A DNA stretch of 64,000 nt from Leptolyngbyaceae cyanobacterium RM1_1_2 (GTDB taxonomy: Bacteria; Cyanobacteriota; Cyanobacteriia; Phormidesmidales; Phormidesmidaceae), in NCBI GenBank assembly GCA_012032345.1, contig JAAUQI010000012.1:33848-97847 (forward strand). The letters are read 5' to 3'. The notes under the pieces are model-generated. The model worked only from the letters and a program-made list of their open reading frames with translations, ran no database searches and had not been told where the DNA came from. Of this stretch, positions 27,086 through 35,743 are shown piece after piece (positions within the stretch are counted from its first letter, which is position 1; each line of letters begins with the position of its first letter). The translations under genes were made by a program, and so were the position numbers.

Positions 27086-28045
27086 ATGCCGTTTACTATT
27101 GATTCAGCCCGTGGTATTTTCCCGAATACCCTCACGGCGGATGCCGTACCGGCTACTATTGCCAGATTCAATCAGCTCAGCGTTGAAGACCAGCTGGCAC
27201 TGATTTGGTTTGCCTATCTTGAAATGGGCAAAACGATTACAGTGGCCGCTCCGGGAGCTGCCAATATGCAGTTTGCAGAGATAACGCTAGAGGAAATCAG
27301 CAAGATGTCTCCTCAAGCGCAGTCTCAAACCATGTGTGACCTAGCCAATCGATCTGATACCCCCATCTGTCGCACCTACGGTAGCTGGACGCCCAATCTG
27401 AAACTAGGCTTTTGGTATCAGCTCGGCCAGTGGATGGATCAGGGTCTAGTCGCCCCTATTCCTGAGGGCTATCAGCTTTCTGCGAATGCTACAGCGGTCT
27501 TGCAAGCAATCAAGAATCTGGATTCTGGTCAGCAAATTACCGTATTGCGCAATGCTGTGGTTGATATGGGGTTTGATGCCAAAAAACTTGGCAGCTCTAA
27601 GCGAGTGTCAGAGCCGGTAGAACCTCCGACCTCAATTGCTCAGCGAACTCAGGTAACCATTGAGGGCATCAGCAATCCTACCGTGCTGAGCTACATGAAC
27701 TATCTGAACGCCAACGACTTTGAGGCGCTAATTGAGCTGTTTACGCCAGATGGTGCTTTGCAACCTCCTTTCCAACGGCCTATTGTGGGCAAAGAGGCTA
27801 TTTTGCGGTTCTTTCGGGAAGAGTGTCAAAACCTCAAGCTCATTCCTGAGCGCGGCGTTTCTGAACCTGCAGAGGATGAGTACAGTCAGATCAAAGTCAC
27901 TGGAAAAGTACAGACTCCCTGGTTTAGCGCCAATGTCGGCATGAATATCGCCTGGCGCTTTTTGCTCAATTCTGAGAACCAAATATTCTTTGTAGCCATT
28001 GACCTGCTAGCGTCTCCGAAGGAGTTACTAAACCTGGCCCGATAA
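27086..28045 (+). CDS. ocp: Orange carotenoid protein (OCP1-like)
   Basis: Blue-light photoreceptor that binds a keto-carotenoid and quenches phycobilisome excitation; it protects against excess light. The 319 residues keep the two-domain plan: N-terminal helical domain (1-165), linker, and NTF2-like C-terminal domain (from about 195). Key residues fall in place: Trp41, Tyr44, Trp101 and Trp110 in the N-domain, Arg155 of the interdomain salt bridge, and Tyr203 and Trp290, which hydrogen-bond the carotenoid keto group (201 and 288 in Synechocystis). Sequence is very close to the OCP1 type. The ATG follows GAGG. frp lies 132 bases downstream after a strong terminator. Confidence 0.98.
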   Translation: MPFTIDSARGIFPNTLTADAVPATIARFNQLSVEDQLALIWFAYLEMGKTITVAAPGAANMQFAEITLEEISKMSPQAQSQTMCDLANRSDTPICRTYGSWTPNLKLGFWYQLGQWMDQGLVAPIPEGYQLSANATAVLQAIKNLDSGQQITVLRNAVVDMGFDAKKLGSSKRVSEPVEPPTSIAQRTQVTIEGISNPTVLSYMNYLNANDFEALIELFTPDGALQPPFQRPIVGKEAILRFFREECQNLKLIPERGVSEPAEDEYSQIKVTGKVQTPWFSANVGMNIAWRFLLNSENQIFFVAIDLLASPKELLNLAR

Positions 28046-28083
28046 GCCATTCCTTTAGGGAAAGCAAAAGTCTGTCAAAAGCC

Positions 28084-28113
28084 AAGCGCTCTGAATCTTC
28101 AGAGCGCTTTTTT
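28084..28113 (+). terminator. Intrinsic terminator of ocp
   Basis: AAGCGCTCTGAA and TTCAGAGCGCTT are perfect inverse copies (12 bp), followed by six T. It lies about 40 bases after the ocp stop and separates ocp from frp, so frp must be read through or have its own promoter. Confidence 0.92.
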
Positions 28114-28177
28114 GGAAAAAATGAGACACATTGTTAAGATATGTAAGACAATATCATTAGAGTTTCAAATTTAAGCA

Positions 28178-28504
28178 ATGCAGGTAAGTAATACTGAGTG
28201 GTCTTTAGCCGAAAAAAAAGTTGCCCAAGAAGTCTTGAAAATAGCCTATGAGCGAGAAGTTAAGGCTTTAATTGCAACGGTGCGTGAAAGCGCAGGGAGC
28301 ATTACAGCTCTCGAACAGATCTGGCAGCTTCATGACCTCTTGAGTTCTAAAAGATACGAGATTGATGGCAAATATGACGACAGGGAGTCGGCTCTTATTT
28401 TTGTCTTTGCCCAGCTCGTCAAAGAGGGCTGGCTGTATATGGACGAACTGGCGAGCCTAGAAGGGGCAAAGCGGGCTAAGGTGGCTGCCTTAACTCATAT
28501 GTAG
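28178..28504 (+). CDS. frp: Fluorescence recovery protein
   Basis: Binds the C-terminal domain of active OCP, detaches it from phycobilisomes and speeds return to the orange form. The 108 residues match the family around the functional core IWQLHDLLSSKRYEIDGKYDDR: Trp49, His52, Asp53 and Arg59 correspond to the Synechocystis residues 50, 53, 54 and 60 known to matter. The C-terminal FVFAQLVKEGWLYMDEL is also conserved. The start is the ATG at 28178, which matches the shorter active form of Synechocystis FRP. A possible promoter (TTGTTA at 28131, TATCAT at 28152) lies just upstream. The stop codon is embedded in a 13-bp tandem duplication. Confidence 0.97.
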   Translation: MQVSNTEWSLAEKKVAQEVLKIAYEREVKALIATVRESAGSITALEQIWQLHDLLSSKRYEIDGKYDDRESALIFVFAQLVKEGWLYMDELASLEGAKRAKVAALTHM

Positions 28505-28522
28505 GCCATATATGTAGGCCAT
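28497..28522. repeat. Perfect 13-bp tandem duplication across the frp stop
   Basis: ATATGTAGGCCAT occurs twice head to tail (28497-28509 and 28510-28522). The first copy contains the frp TAG, so the protein is unaffected. It looks like a recent slippage or repair duplication. Confidence 0.9.
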
Positions 28523-28611
28523 AGCCCACTGATTTTAATCTCTGATTAACAGTAACTTTGACTGAGCTGACTACAATAAGAGCTAATCAAGGTACCGCTA
28601 AGGAGTGAGTC

Positions 28612-29793
28612 ATGGCACAGAGTTTGCTAGAGCAGCTACGGACAATGACCATCGTGGTCGCTGATACCGGGGACATTCAGGCAATTGAGCAGTTTAAACC
28701 CCGTGATGCCACCACAAACCCTTCTTTGATTACAGCTGCCGCTCAGATGCCTCAATACCAGGCCATTGTGGATGAGACTTTGCTACAGGCAAAAGCCGAT
28801 CTGGGTCTAGACGCCAGCGATAAAGATATTGCCAACCTGGCTTTCAAGCGGCTAGCGGTAGCCTTTGGCCTGAAAATTTTGCAGATTATTCCAGGGCGCG
28901 TTTCAACTGAGGTCGATGCGCGACTTTCCTATGACACAGCAGCTACGATTGAGACTGCTCACGATTTAATTGCTCAATATGAGGCAGCAGGTATTTCACG
29001 CGATCGCATTCTCATTAAAATTGCCTCTACCTGGGAAGGCATTCAGGCGGCTAAAGCCCTTGAAAAAGAAGGCATTCACTGCAATCTGACGCTGCTGTTT
29101 GGCCTGCACCAGGCGATCGCCTGTGCCGAAGCCAAAGCGACCCTAATCTCCCCCTTCGTCGGTCGAATTCTAGACTGGTACAAAAAGGAAACAGGCCGCG
29201 AGTCTTACCCTCCCACAGAAGATCCCGGCGTGCAGTCTGTGACTGAAATCTACAACTACTACAAAAAGTTTGGCCACGCTACCGAAGTGATGGGGGCTAG
29301 CTTCCGCAATTTAGGCGAAATCACCCAGCTGGCCGGGTGCGACTTACTCACCATTTCACCGCAGCTGCTGGCTCAGCTCGACCAGACCGCAGCTGACCTA
29401 CCTCGCCAGCTGCTGCCAGAGAAGGCAGCAGCCGCTGAAATCGAACGAATTTCGATGGATCAGGCCACGTTTGAGCAAATGCATGAGCGCGATCGCATGG
29501 CCTCTGAAAAACTAGAAGAAGGCATTCGCGGCTTCAGCAAAGCCTTAGAAACTTTAGAAACCATGCTGGCTGAGCGCCTACACCTGCGCCTACAGGGTGA
29601 AAAATTGGTTAGTCAAGCTGCCGAAGAAGTCTTTCAGGCTTATGATCTTGACGGCGACGGCTTCATCACCCGTGAAGAGTGGATGGGTACAGATGCTGTC
29701 TTTGATGCCCTTGACCGCGACCATGACGGCAAAGTCACGCCTGACGAGATCAGCACCGGGTTCGGCGGAGGCTATCAGCTCATTCAGGTTTAG
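28612..29793 (+). CDS. tal: Transaldolase with C-terminal EF-hand pair
   Basis: Pentose-phosphate enzyme transferring a dihydroxyacetone unit between sugar phosphates. The 393 residues hold the TalB-type barrel (1-320): DATTNPSLI near the start, [16 protein letters not shown] with the Schiff-base lysine, and [18 protein letters not shown]. After a short helix come two calcium-binding loops, [13 protein letters not shown] and [12 protein letters not shown], at about residues 347-380. The fusion is seen in other cyanobacterial transaldolases but its calcium role is unproven. The ATG at 28612 follows AAGGAGTGAG. It lies between frp and nblS, monocistronic by spacing. Confidence 0.95.
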   Translation: MAQSLLEQLRTMTIVVADTGDIQAIEQFKPRDATTNPSLITAAAQMPQYQAIVDETLLQAKADLGLDASDKDIANLAFKRLAVAFGLKILQIIPGRVSTEVDARLSYDTAATIETAHDLIAQYEAAGISRDRILIKIASTWEGIQAAKALEKEGIHCNLTLLFGLHQAIACAEAKATLISPFVGRILDWYKKETGRESYPPTEDPGVQSVTEIYNYYKKFGHATEVMGASFRNLGEITQLAGCDLLTISPQLLAQLDQTAADLPRQLLPEKAAAAEIERISMDQATFEQMHERDRMASEKLEEGIRGFSKALETLETMLAERLHLRLQGEKLVSQAAEEVFQAYDLDGDGFITREEWMGTDAVFDALDRDHDGKVTPDEISTGFGGGYQLIQV

Positions 29794-29922
29794 AGAACTC
29801 CTTAACATTCTTCAAACCGATCACGTCAGTCTGTGAATCAACCCGTGTTCATCGAGATGTTCGTGCAAAAATAGAAACATATTTTCAATGAACTGTAGTC
29901 AGACTGGCACCACAGATAGACC

Positions 29923-31896
29923 TTGATTAAGATTTTAAGCAAGCTCAGAGAAATCATCGCTCGCTGGTGGGGTGACTTTACCCTCCAGACTCGCTTAATG
30001 GCAGGGGCGACGCTGGTTGTTTCTTTGATCATGAGCGGTCTCACCTTCTGGGCAGTCAATACCATTCAGCTAGATGCGCGGCTAAACGATACTCGCTTTG
30101 GCCGTGACTTGGGCCTGCTGCTGGCCGCTAATGTGGTTCCGCTGGTGTATGAAGACAATCGCACGGAGCTGGCTCGCTTTTCCTATAGCTTCTACCAAAG
30201 TACATCCAGCGTTCGCTACATGCTCTACGCCGACAAAGACGGCGACATTTTCTTTGGCATTCCCTACTCTGAGCCAGCAGTACAAAACTCCTTGGCAATT
30301 CGCCGCCGGATGCAGCTGCCCGAAAACTACGTCAGAAATGCTGACTTGCCAATGGTGCGGCAGCACATCACGCCTCTAGGAGAGGTGACTGATGTGTTTG
30401 TGCCGCTCAACTACGAAGGCGAATATTTGGGCGTTTTGGCCTTAGGCATCAATCCTAATCCTACAGTCGTAACCTCCTCACACCTCACCCGCGATGTTAC
30501 CGTTGCCGTATTTGTCTCTATCTGGGTGATGGTGATTTTGGGGGCTGTCTTCAACGCTCTGACGATTACGCAGCCGATTAAGGAGCTGCTAGTTGGCGTT
30601 AAAAACATTGCTGCTGGTAACTTTAAGCAGCGAATTGACCTGCCCCTTGGGGGAGAACTTGGGGAACTAATCTACAGCTTCAACGATATGGCAGAGCGCT
30701 TGGAGCGCTACGAAGAACAAAATATTGAAGAACTCACCGCCGAAAAAGCCAAGCTCGAAACCCTAGTGTCAACCATTGCCGACGGCGCTATTTTGTTAGA
30801 TACCGAAATGCATGTGGTGCTGGTCAACCCAGCCGCACGGCGACTATTTGGTTGGGAAAATAAGCATTTAGAGTCTGAAACAGTCTTAGAACATTTGCCC
30901 AATGCGGTTACCATGCAGCTAACGCGCCCTCTCTACCAGGCGGCTGCAGGTGAATCTGAAGCGATGGAATTTCGCCTCGTCTTACCAGAACCCTCTGCCC
31001 ACACTATCAGAATTTTGCTCAATACGGTGCTGGATCAGTCGCGGGAGAACGTTAAAGGAATTGCCATGACCGTGCAGGATATTACCCGTGAGGTAGCGCT
31101 AAACGAGGCTAAAAGCCAGTTCATCAGCAATGTTTCCCACGAGCTAAGAACGCCTTTATTCAATATCAAGTCGTTTATTGAAACCCTGCATGAATATGGG
31201 GAAGATCTGAGCGAACCGGAACGGCGCGAATTTTTAGAAACCGCAAACCACGAAACCGATCGCCTCACTCGCCTAGTCAACGACGTGCTTGATCTTTCTC
31301 GCCTAGAGTCTAACCGCCGCTACCAGCTGACAGGCGTAGACGCGACCCAGCCGATAGAGCAAACCCTGCGAACCTACCAGCTCAATGCTCGGGATAAGCA
31401 AATTGAGCTGCTCTCAGATATTCAACCCGATCTACCCTTGGTGTTTAGCAACTATGATCTGCTGCTGCAGGTTCTGATCAATCTGGTAGGCAACGCCTTG
31501 AAGTTTACCGCCGCTGGTGGAGGCGTTATGATTCGGGCCTATCGAGCGCCCGAGCAGTCTCCTCACAGTCCTGTTAAAGCAGTACGGATTGAGATTGCAG
31601 ATACGGGTATTGGCATTGCCCCGGAAGATCAAGCCGCTATTTTCGATCGCTTCTTTAGAGTCGAAAACCGAGTGCATACCCTAGAAGGCACCGGACTGGG
31701 TCTATCTATTGTTAAAAACATTATTGAAAAGCACAGCAGTCGCGTCAACCTTGTCAGCGAGGTCGGCACAGGCACTACCTTTTGGTTTGAGCTGAGCTTC
31801 TTTAGCCCTGAATCGGAAAAAAATCTGACTGAGGCTGTATCAGCCAACTTAGAAGCGGCCAAGGCAGGCTCTCCTATATTGCAATCAGCAGGCTAA
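29923..31896 (+). CDS. nblS: Sensor histidine kinase NblS (Hik33/DspA)
   Basis: Essential, conserved cyanobacterial kinase that senses high light, cold and other stress and signals to RpaB. The 657 residues match: two membrane helices (about 25-47 and 185-210) flanking a periplasmic sensor, HAMP, a PAS domain (about 285-390), the phosphoacceptor helix FISNVSHELRTPLFNIKS, and the ATPase lobe with VLINLVGNALKF, ADTGIGIAPEDQ and GTGLGLSIVKNII. FNIKSFIETL after the H-box is typical of NblS. Start is TTG 29923; the encoded N-terminus (REIIARWWGDFTLQTRLMA) fits the family. The 3' end overlaps a convergent gene by 23 bases. Confidence 0.96.
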   Translation: MIKILSKLREIIARWWGDFTLQTRLMAGATLVVSLIMSGLTFWAVNTIQLDARLNDTRFGRDLGLLLAANVVPLVYEDNRTELARFSYSFYQSTSSVRYMLYADKDGDIFFGIPYSEPAVQNSLAIRRRMQLPENYVRNADLPMVRQHITPLGEVTDVFVPLNYEGEYLGVLALGINPNPTVVTSSHLTRDVTVAVFVSIWVMVILGAVFNALTITQPIKELLVGVKNIAAGNFKQRIDLPLGGELGELIYSFNDMAERLERYEEQNIEELTAEKAKLETLVSTIADGAILLDTEMHVVLVNPAARRLFGWENKHLESETVLEHLPNAVTMQLTRPLYQAAAGESEAMEFRLVLPEPSAHTIRILLNTVLDQSRENVKGIAMTVQDITREVALNEAKSQFISNVSHELRTPLFNIKSFIETLHEYGEDLSEPERREFLETANHETDRLTRLVNDVLDLSRLESNRRYQLTGVDATQPIEQTLRTYQLNARDKQIELLSDIQPDLPLVFSNYDLLLQVLINLVGNALKFTAAGGGVMIRAYRAPEQSPHSPVKAVRIEIADTGIGIAPEDQAAIFDRFFRVENRVHTLEGTGLGLSIVKNIIEKHSSRVNLVSEVGTGTTFWFELSFFSPESEKNLTEAVSANLEAAKAGSPILQSAG

Positions 31897-32218
31897 TCAG
31901 CAGCAAACCCGCTAGCACCAGCCAGACCCGATTGCGCCTGAGCCAGATGCGATTTAGGGAAAAGGTATTTTTATGAGTCGGTTCGACAGCGATCGCACTC
32001 TCAGGCTGATAGAGGGTACAAGAGCGAGCTAGGGGGCGCTGGGGAAAATTGCAGCTATTGTCAGCGTGATAAATACAGTCTGGGCATAAAAAAGCACCCT
32101 CATCCGCCCGGTATAGCTCAATTCCTGGATGGCCGTGGGCTTTGAGCGTGAGCTGGCAGCGAGGACATTGGATAGCAGTGGCTTGAATCGACTGCTGGCA
32201 GCGAGGACAGACAGGCAT
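31874..32218 (-). CDS. Zinc-ribbon protein with C-terminal membrane anchor
   Basis: The 114-residue protein begins (ATG 32218) with MPVCPRCQQSIQATAIQCPRCQLTL, a Cys4 double-knuckle zinc ribbon. A second Cys cluster follows (FLCPDCIYHADNSCNF and SCTLY), and a single hydrophobic helix ends the chain (WLVLAGLLLISLLIAI). It is probably tail-anchored with the metal domains in the cytoplasm. Its function is unknown; similar small proteins occur in cyanobacteria. Its last 23 bases are antisense to the end of nblS. An in-frame start at 32239 would add seven residues. Confidence 0.78.
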   Translation of the reverse strand: MPVCPRCQQSIQATAIQCPRCQLTLKAHGHPGIELYRADEGAFLCPDCIYHADNSCNFPQRPLARSCTLYQPESAIAVEPTHKNTFSLNRIWLRRNRVWLVLAGLLLISLLIAI

Positions 32219-32300
32219 AGTAATCGTAAGCAAACACACCGATATCCTAACGAGATTTTTTGCCTGACAGCCAGAACAGGGATCACAGTCAGGTTAGCTG

Positions 32301-32609
32301 TTAAATGCTAGCAAACCGTCGTACCTGATATTCCTTCGATTCCAGCATTTCATATTCAAAGCCTAGAGTCTGATCAAACGTTTGGGCAATGTGATCTAGT
32401 GCTGTCTGATCGATAGCTTTCCACTGTTCACGGCTGGCCCAGCGAATCATCAAGACCAGCTCAGAGACATCCTCAGGCGAGATCCAGACTTCTTTTCCCA
32501 AAAAACCATCGTAGCTTTCTAAAGCCACACTCCAGATCTCGGCATCTACCTGCACATATCGCTCTCGCTGCTCAGCAGGAACACGAAACTTGAGCCATTC
32601 AATCACCAT
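32301..32609 (-). CDS. TIGR03792-family protein, ABM-like
   Basis: The 102-residue protein has the dimeric alpha-beta barrel look of antibiotic-biosynthesis-monooxygenase-like domains. The N-terminus VIEWLKFRVPAEQRERYV, then SYDGFLGKEVWISPEDVSELVLMIRWASREQWKAI, match the cyanobacterial TIGR03792 family as I recall it. No catalytic residue can be named and the function is unknown. Start is ATG 32609. It is divergent from the HtrA-type gene, 218 bases apart, and downstream lies the zinc-ribbon gene on the same strand. Confidence 0.85.
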   Translation of the reverse strand: MVIEWLKFRVPAEQRERYVQVDAEIWSVALESYDGFLGKEVWISPEDVSELVLMIRWASREQWKAIDQTALDHIAQTFDQTLGFEYEMLESKEYQVRRFASI

Positions 32610-32728
32610 GCCTACTGTACCCGCTTATCAGTGCTTTGATCCTCTCACAGATTTTTGTATTCAAAGTAATTTAGTGGTCTGCAATCTTTATTACTAAAAA
32701 AACGCTTAACCACGGCTGTTGCAGCATT

Positions 32729-32758
32729 TTCATACCAGCTTCATACCCTTGCCATATG
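32729..32758 (+). promoter_or_regulatory. 11-bp-periodic direct repeats upstream of the HtrA-type gene
   Basis: TTCATACC occurs at 32729-32736 and again at 32740-32747, exactly 11 bases apart; a third, degenerate copy (GCCATATG) falls at 32751, again 11 bases on. Helically phased octamer repeats are the usual sites of OmpR/PhoB-type response regulators. The block lies 70-100 bases before the ATG, where an activator would bind. The regulator is not known. Confidence 0.5.
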
Positions 32759-32827
32759 AGTCAGTTAGGGTAAGAACTGTAAGCAAAAAAAGCTCAAAAA
32801 CTCACTGACAACGGAGACTGGCTCAAC

Positions 32828-34069
32828 ATGCAATCAGATGACGTTTCTCAAGCAACTCGACCCGGTTTGCAGCAGTGGCTATCGCGTAGCTCATATCTGC
32901 TGCTAGGGGCTGGACTGGCCGTAACAGGGAGCTACTTTGCCTGGAGTCCCCAGTCTCCGGTTAACCAGCAGGCATTTGCTCAGTCTGCTGTGACGCAAAG
33001 CGATCCCCCTGCTGTATCTCAGGCGGTTCCGGGGCTTTCTGCAACAGGTGATAATTTTATCAGCCAGGTGGTTAACTCGGCTGGGCCTGCGGTTGTCCGC
33101 ATTAATGCCTCCCGCACGGTTCGACAAGAGGTGCCTGAGGTCTTTAATGATCCTTTCTTTCAGCGTTTTTTTGGTTCTGAGGTGCCAACGCAGCCTTCAG
33201 AGCGGGTGCAGCGGGGAGTAGGCTCTGGATTTATCCTAGACGATCAGGGTCACATTTTAACCAATGCTCATGTGGTTGATGGGGCTGATCAGGTGCGGGT
33301 GACGCTGAAAGATGGCCGCTCGCTAGAGGGGAAGGTTCTAGGCAGCGATCGGGTGACCGATATTGCGGTAATTCAGGTAGAAGCAAACGAATTGCCTACC
33401 GTAAAACTGGGCAATTCTGATCAGCTTCGTCCCGGACAGTGGGCGATCGCTATTGGTAACCCCCTCGGACTTGACAACACAGTGACCGCAGGTATTATCA
33501 GCGCCACCGGACGCTCTAGCGGCGACGTTGGCATTGCCGACAAGCAGGTAGACTTCATCCAAACTGACACCGCTATCAATCCCGGTAACTCTGGTGGGCC
33601 TTTGCTAGATGAAAGGGGAAATGTAATTGGAATCAACACAGCAATTATTCAGGGCGCTCAGGGTATTGGTTTTGCCGTGCCGATTAACACAGCCAAAACC
33701 ATCGCTGACCAGCTCATTGCGGATGGTAAAATTGACCATCCCTACCTGGGTATTGCGATGGTAACGCTAACGCCAGAAACCAAAGCGGAAATCAACAACA
33801 ACCCCAACGCCGGACTCTCTGTTAGCGAGGATACAGGCGTGCTCATTGCCAACGTCAGACCCAACTCTCCGGCGGCTAGAGCGGGATTACGGGCAGGCGA
33901 TGTGATTCAAGCTATCAACCGTGAAACCGTAACGGACTCTGAGGCGGTACAAAAGCAGGTGGCAGCCGTTGCGGTGGGGGACAACCTGCGCTTAGACATT
34001 CGCCGCTCTGGGCAAGCGATGACGATTACCGCCGAACTAGGGGCATTTCCAGTCGAGAGTGCTCAATAG
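32828..34069 (+). CDS. HtrA/Deg-family serine protease (HhoA/HhoB/HtrA type)
   Basis: Stress-induced periplasmic or lumenal protease and chaperone. The 413 residues start with an anchor or signal segment (about 20-38, YLLLGAGLAVTGSYFAW). The trypsin-like domain carries the triad His in ILTNAHVVDGAD, Asp in VTDIAVIQV, and Ser in INPGNSGGPLLD. One PDZ domain follows (about 305-405: IANVRPNSPAARAGLRAGDVIQAI). Cyanobacteria have three such paralogues and I cannot tell which this is. Start ATG 32828. The upstream region contains phased direct repeats, consistent with two-component control. Confidence 0.95.
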   Translation: MQSDDVSQATRPGLQQWLSRSSYLLLGAGLAVTGSYFAWSPQSPVNQQAFAQSAVTQSDPPAVSQAVPGLSATGDNFISQVVNSAGPAVVRINASRTVRQEVPEVFNDPFFQRFFGSEVPTQPSERVQRGVGSGFILDDQGHILTNAHVVDGADQVRVTLKDGRSLEGKVLGSDRVTDIAVIQVEANELPTVKLGNSDQLRPGQWAIAIGNPLGLDNTVTAGIISATGRSSGDVGIADKQVDFIQTDTAINPGNSGGPLLDERGNVIGINTAIIQGAQGIGFAVPINTAKTIADQLIADGKIDHPYLGIAMVTLTPETKAEINNNPNAGLSVSEDTGVLIANVRPNSPAARAGLRAGDVIQAINRETVTDSEAVQKQVAAVAVGDNLRLDIRRSGQAMTITAELGAFPVESAQ

Positions 34070-34303
34070 CTTGCTGCGACCTAGTCTCTAGCTACTTTCA
34101 GTCCGACTGATTTAAGCAATGGCTAAGAGCGCCGCCCTATTCTTAGCCATTTTTAATCTTGTTTTTAATGAATTAGGTTCGGACTTCCGTGCCTATAAAG
34201 TTCTGTCGGCTATGCCATCTTTTGTCAGAATAAAGCGGTAGGCTTGAGCATCGGCCACCAAACGCTTCTAAGAGCGCTTCTAAGTTCGCAGCGGGAAAAC
34301 AAG

Positions 34304-34627
34304 ATGGATACCAACAATCTGCTTAGGCAGCTAATTATGCTCGGCGTCGGCACCACCTCCCTGGTTGCAGAAAAACTCAGGGAAGTGACCGACGAATGGG
34401 TGAGAGACGGGCAGCTTAATTCTGACCAAGCTCGACGATTTGTGGATGATCTAATGACCCAGCTCAATTCTGAGCAGGGCAAGTTTGAAGAGCAGATGCA
34501 GCGGCAGTTGCGCAAAGCGATGGAAGATCTTGGCGTCCCTCAGCAGTCTGAGATGGACGAACTGCGAGGGCGGCTCGATCGCTTAGAGCGCAAGCTACGA
34601 GAGATCGAAAACCAGCTTTGGAAATAG
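34304..34627 (+). CDS. Phasin-like / coiled-coil protein
   Basis: The 107-residue, highly charged, fully helical protein starts at ATG 34304 (an in-frame codon at 34244 would extend it). NLLRQLIMLGVGTTSLVAEKLREVTDEWVRDGQL resembles phasins and related polyhydroxyalkanoate-granule or membrane-surface proteins. The C-terminal half (MDELRGRLDRLERKLREIENQL) is a clear leucine-zipper-like coiled coil. It could bind granules or simply oligomerise. It lies 39 bases upstream of the FKBP gene on the same strand, probably in one transcript. Confidence 0.82.
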   Translation: MDTNNLLRQLIMLGVGTTSLVAEKLREVTDEWVRDGQLNSDQARRFVDDLMTQLNSEQGKFEEQMQRQLRKAMEDLGVPQQSEMDELRGRLDRLERKLREIENQLWK

Positions 34628-34666
34628 TATGCTCAAGTTAGCTCACTGCTATTCAGGAGAAACCGC

Positions 34667-35218
34667 GTGCGAGAAATCTTAGTTAGCTTTGGCGTTTTAG
34701 TCGTCTGCTGTGTAGTTCTCATTGCAGCTCAGGTGACAGGCCGCAGCAGCGCGATCGCAGCCAATCTTCAGGCTAATGCGCCTGCCATTGCTCAGCCAGT
34801 CCAGACTCAAATTGCTGATACCGATACCCTCATGCCAGAAATCAACCCTGCCGGGGAAACCCCCATAACTGAAGACATTGCTGTTACGACTAGCTCTGGT
34901 CTGAAGTATATTGACCTAGTAGAGGGCACTGGGGCCTCACCTCAGCCCAGTCAGCGCGTAACCGTCCACTATACGGGCACCTTGGAAGACGGTACTAAGT
35001 TTGACAGCTCCCGCGATCGCAATCGTCCCTTTGGCTTCACAATCGGGGTCGGCCAGGTGATCAAAGGCTGGGATGAGGGCGTCATGAGTATGCATGTAGG
35101 CGGTCGTCGCACACTGATCATTCCGCCCGATCTGGGGTATGGCAGTCGAGGCGCAGGCGGCGTCATTCCCCCCAATGCCAAGCTAATTTTTGATGTTGAG
35201 CTGCTGCGTATCGGCTAA
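34667..35218 (+). CDS. FKBP-type peptidyl-prolyl cis-trans isomerase, exported
   Basis: Protein-folding isomerase. The 183 residues begin with a signal or anchor helix (about 5-25, [19 protein letters not shown]), then a disordered Ala/Thr-rich spacer to residue 75, then an FKBP domain: [74 protein letters not shown]. All the hydrophobic active-site marks are present. Location would be periplasm or thylakoid lumen. Start is GTG 34667 after AGGAGA. A terminator follows directly. Confidence 0.94.
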   Translation: MREILVSFGVLVVCCVVLIAAQVTGRSSAIAANLQANAPAIAQPVQTQIADTDTLMPEINPAGETPITEDIAVTTSSGLKYIDLVEGTGASPQPSQRVTVHYTGTLEDGTKFDSSRDRNRPFGFTIGVGQVIKGWDEGVMSMHVGGRRTLIIPPDLGYGSRGAGGVIPPNAKLIFDVELLRIG

Positions 35219-35243
35219 AGGCAGCTTTAAGCCCCAATTTTTG

Positions 35244-35269
35244 AGAGACGCCCTTTTTTAGGCGTCTCT
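35244..35269 (+). terminator. Stem-loop terminator after the FKBP gene
   Basis: AGAGACGCC (35244-35252) pairs with GGCGTCTCT (35261-35269) around a T-rich loop; the right arm runs into a short T tract. It lies 26 bases after the FKBP stop. Confidence 0.75.
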
Positions 35270-35360
35270 TTACGCTATAAATCCAGGGAAAATTCGCACT
35301 TTCCTTTCAAATCAGCCAAGACAGTGGATAATTTCATTGGTTGAAATATTATGCAGTTCT

Positions 35361-35672
35361 GTGAAGTATTTTTTTCTGTCAGATAGCTGGAGAGTCGGAC
35401 GAGTCTGGGAGTTTGGCGGACTCTGGGATGAACTTGCCTGGCAGCGCAAGCCGCATATTCAATGCCTAACGCTTTTTATTGAAGAGCAGCAGGAAAAGCT
35501 ATGGCTGTACCAGGTTGAAGACACGGTGCTAATGGTAGAGGTGAAGCCTACTGATCCTAATCATCACCAGTCAATTGGTCAGGTCATGCTGAAGCGGCTG
35601 ATTTCAGCAGATCAGGCGATCGCCCGCCTCTGTGAAGCCGAAACCCTCTGCAATCTCAGCAGAATAGACTAG
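35361..35672 (+). CDS. Conserved cyanobacterial protein of unknown function
   Basis: The 103-residue protein starts at GTG 35361 with MKYFFLSDSWRVGRVWEFGG, which I recall as the usual N-terminus of this cyanobacterial family; a TTG at 35337 would add eight residues. The rest is a compact, Trp-rich alpha/beta domain (WDELAWQRKPHIQCLTLFI, KLWLYQVEDTVLMVEVKP). No catalytic motif, membrane segment or signal peptide is visible. It stands alone after the FKBP terminator and converges on the ChaB-like gene. Confidence 0.78.
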   Translation: MKYFFLSDSWRVGRVWEFGGLWDELAWQRKPHIQCLTLFIEEQQEKLWLYQVEDTVLMVEVKPTDPNHHQSIGQVMLKRLISADQAIARLCEAETLCNLSRID

Positions 35673-35743
35673 GGTTTGTAGCAAGGGCGATCGCCGCTAA
35701 GCTGGTTCAGAAAAAAGCAAAAACCTGCTGCTTAATTTTGAGA

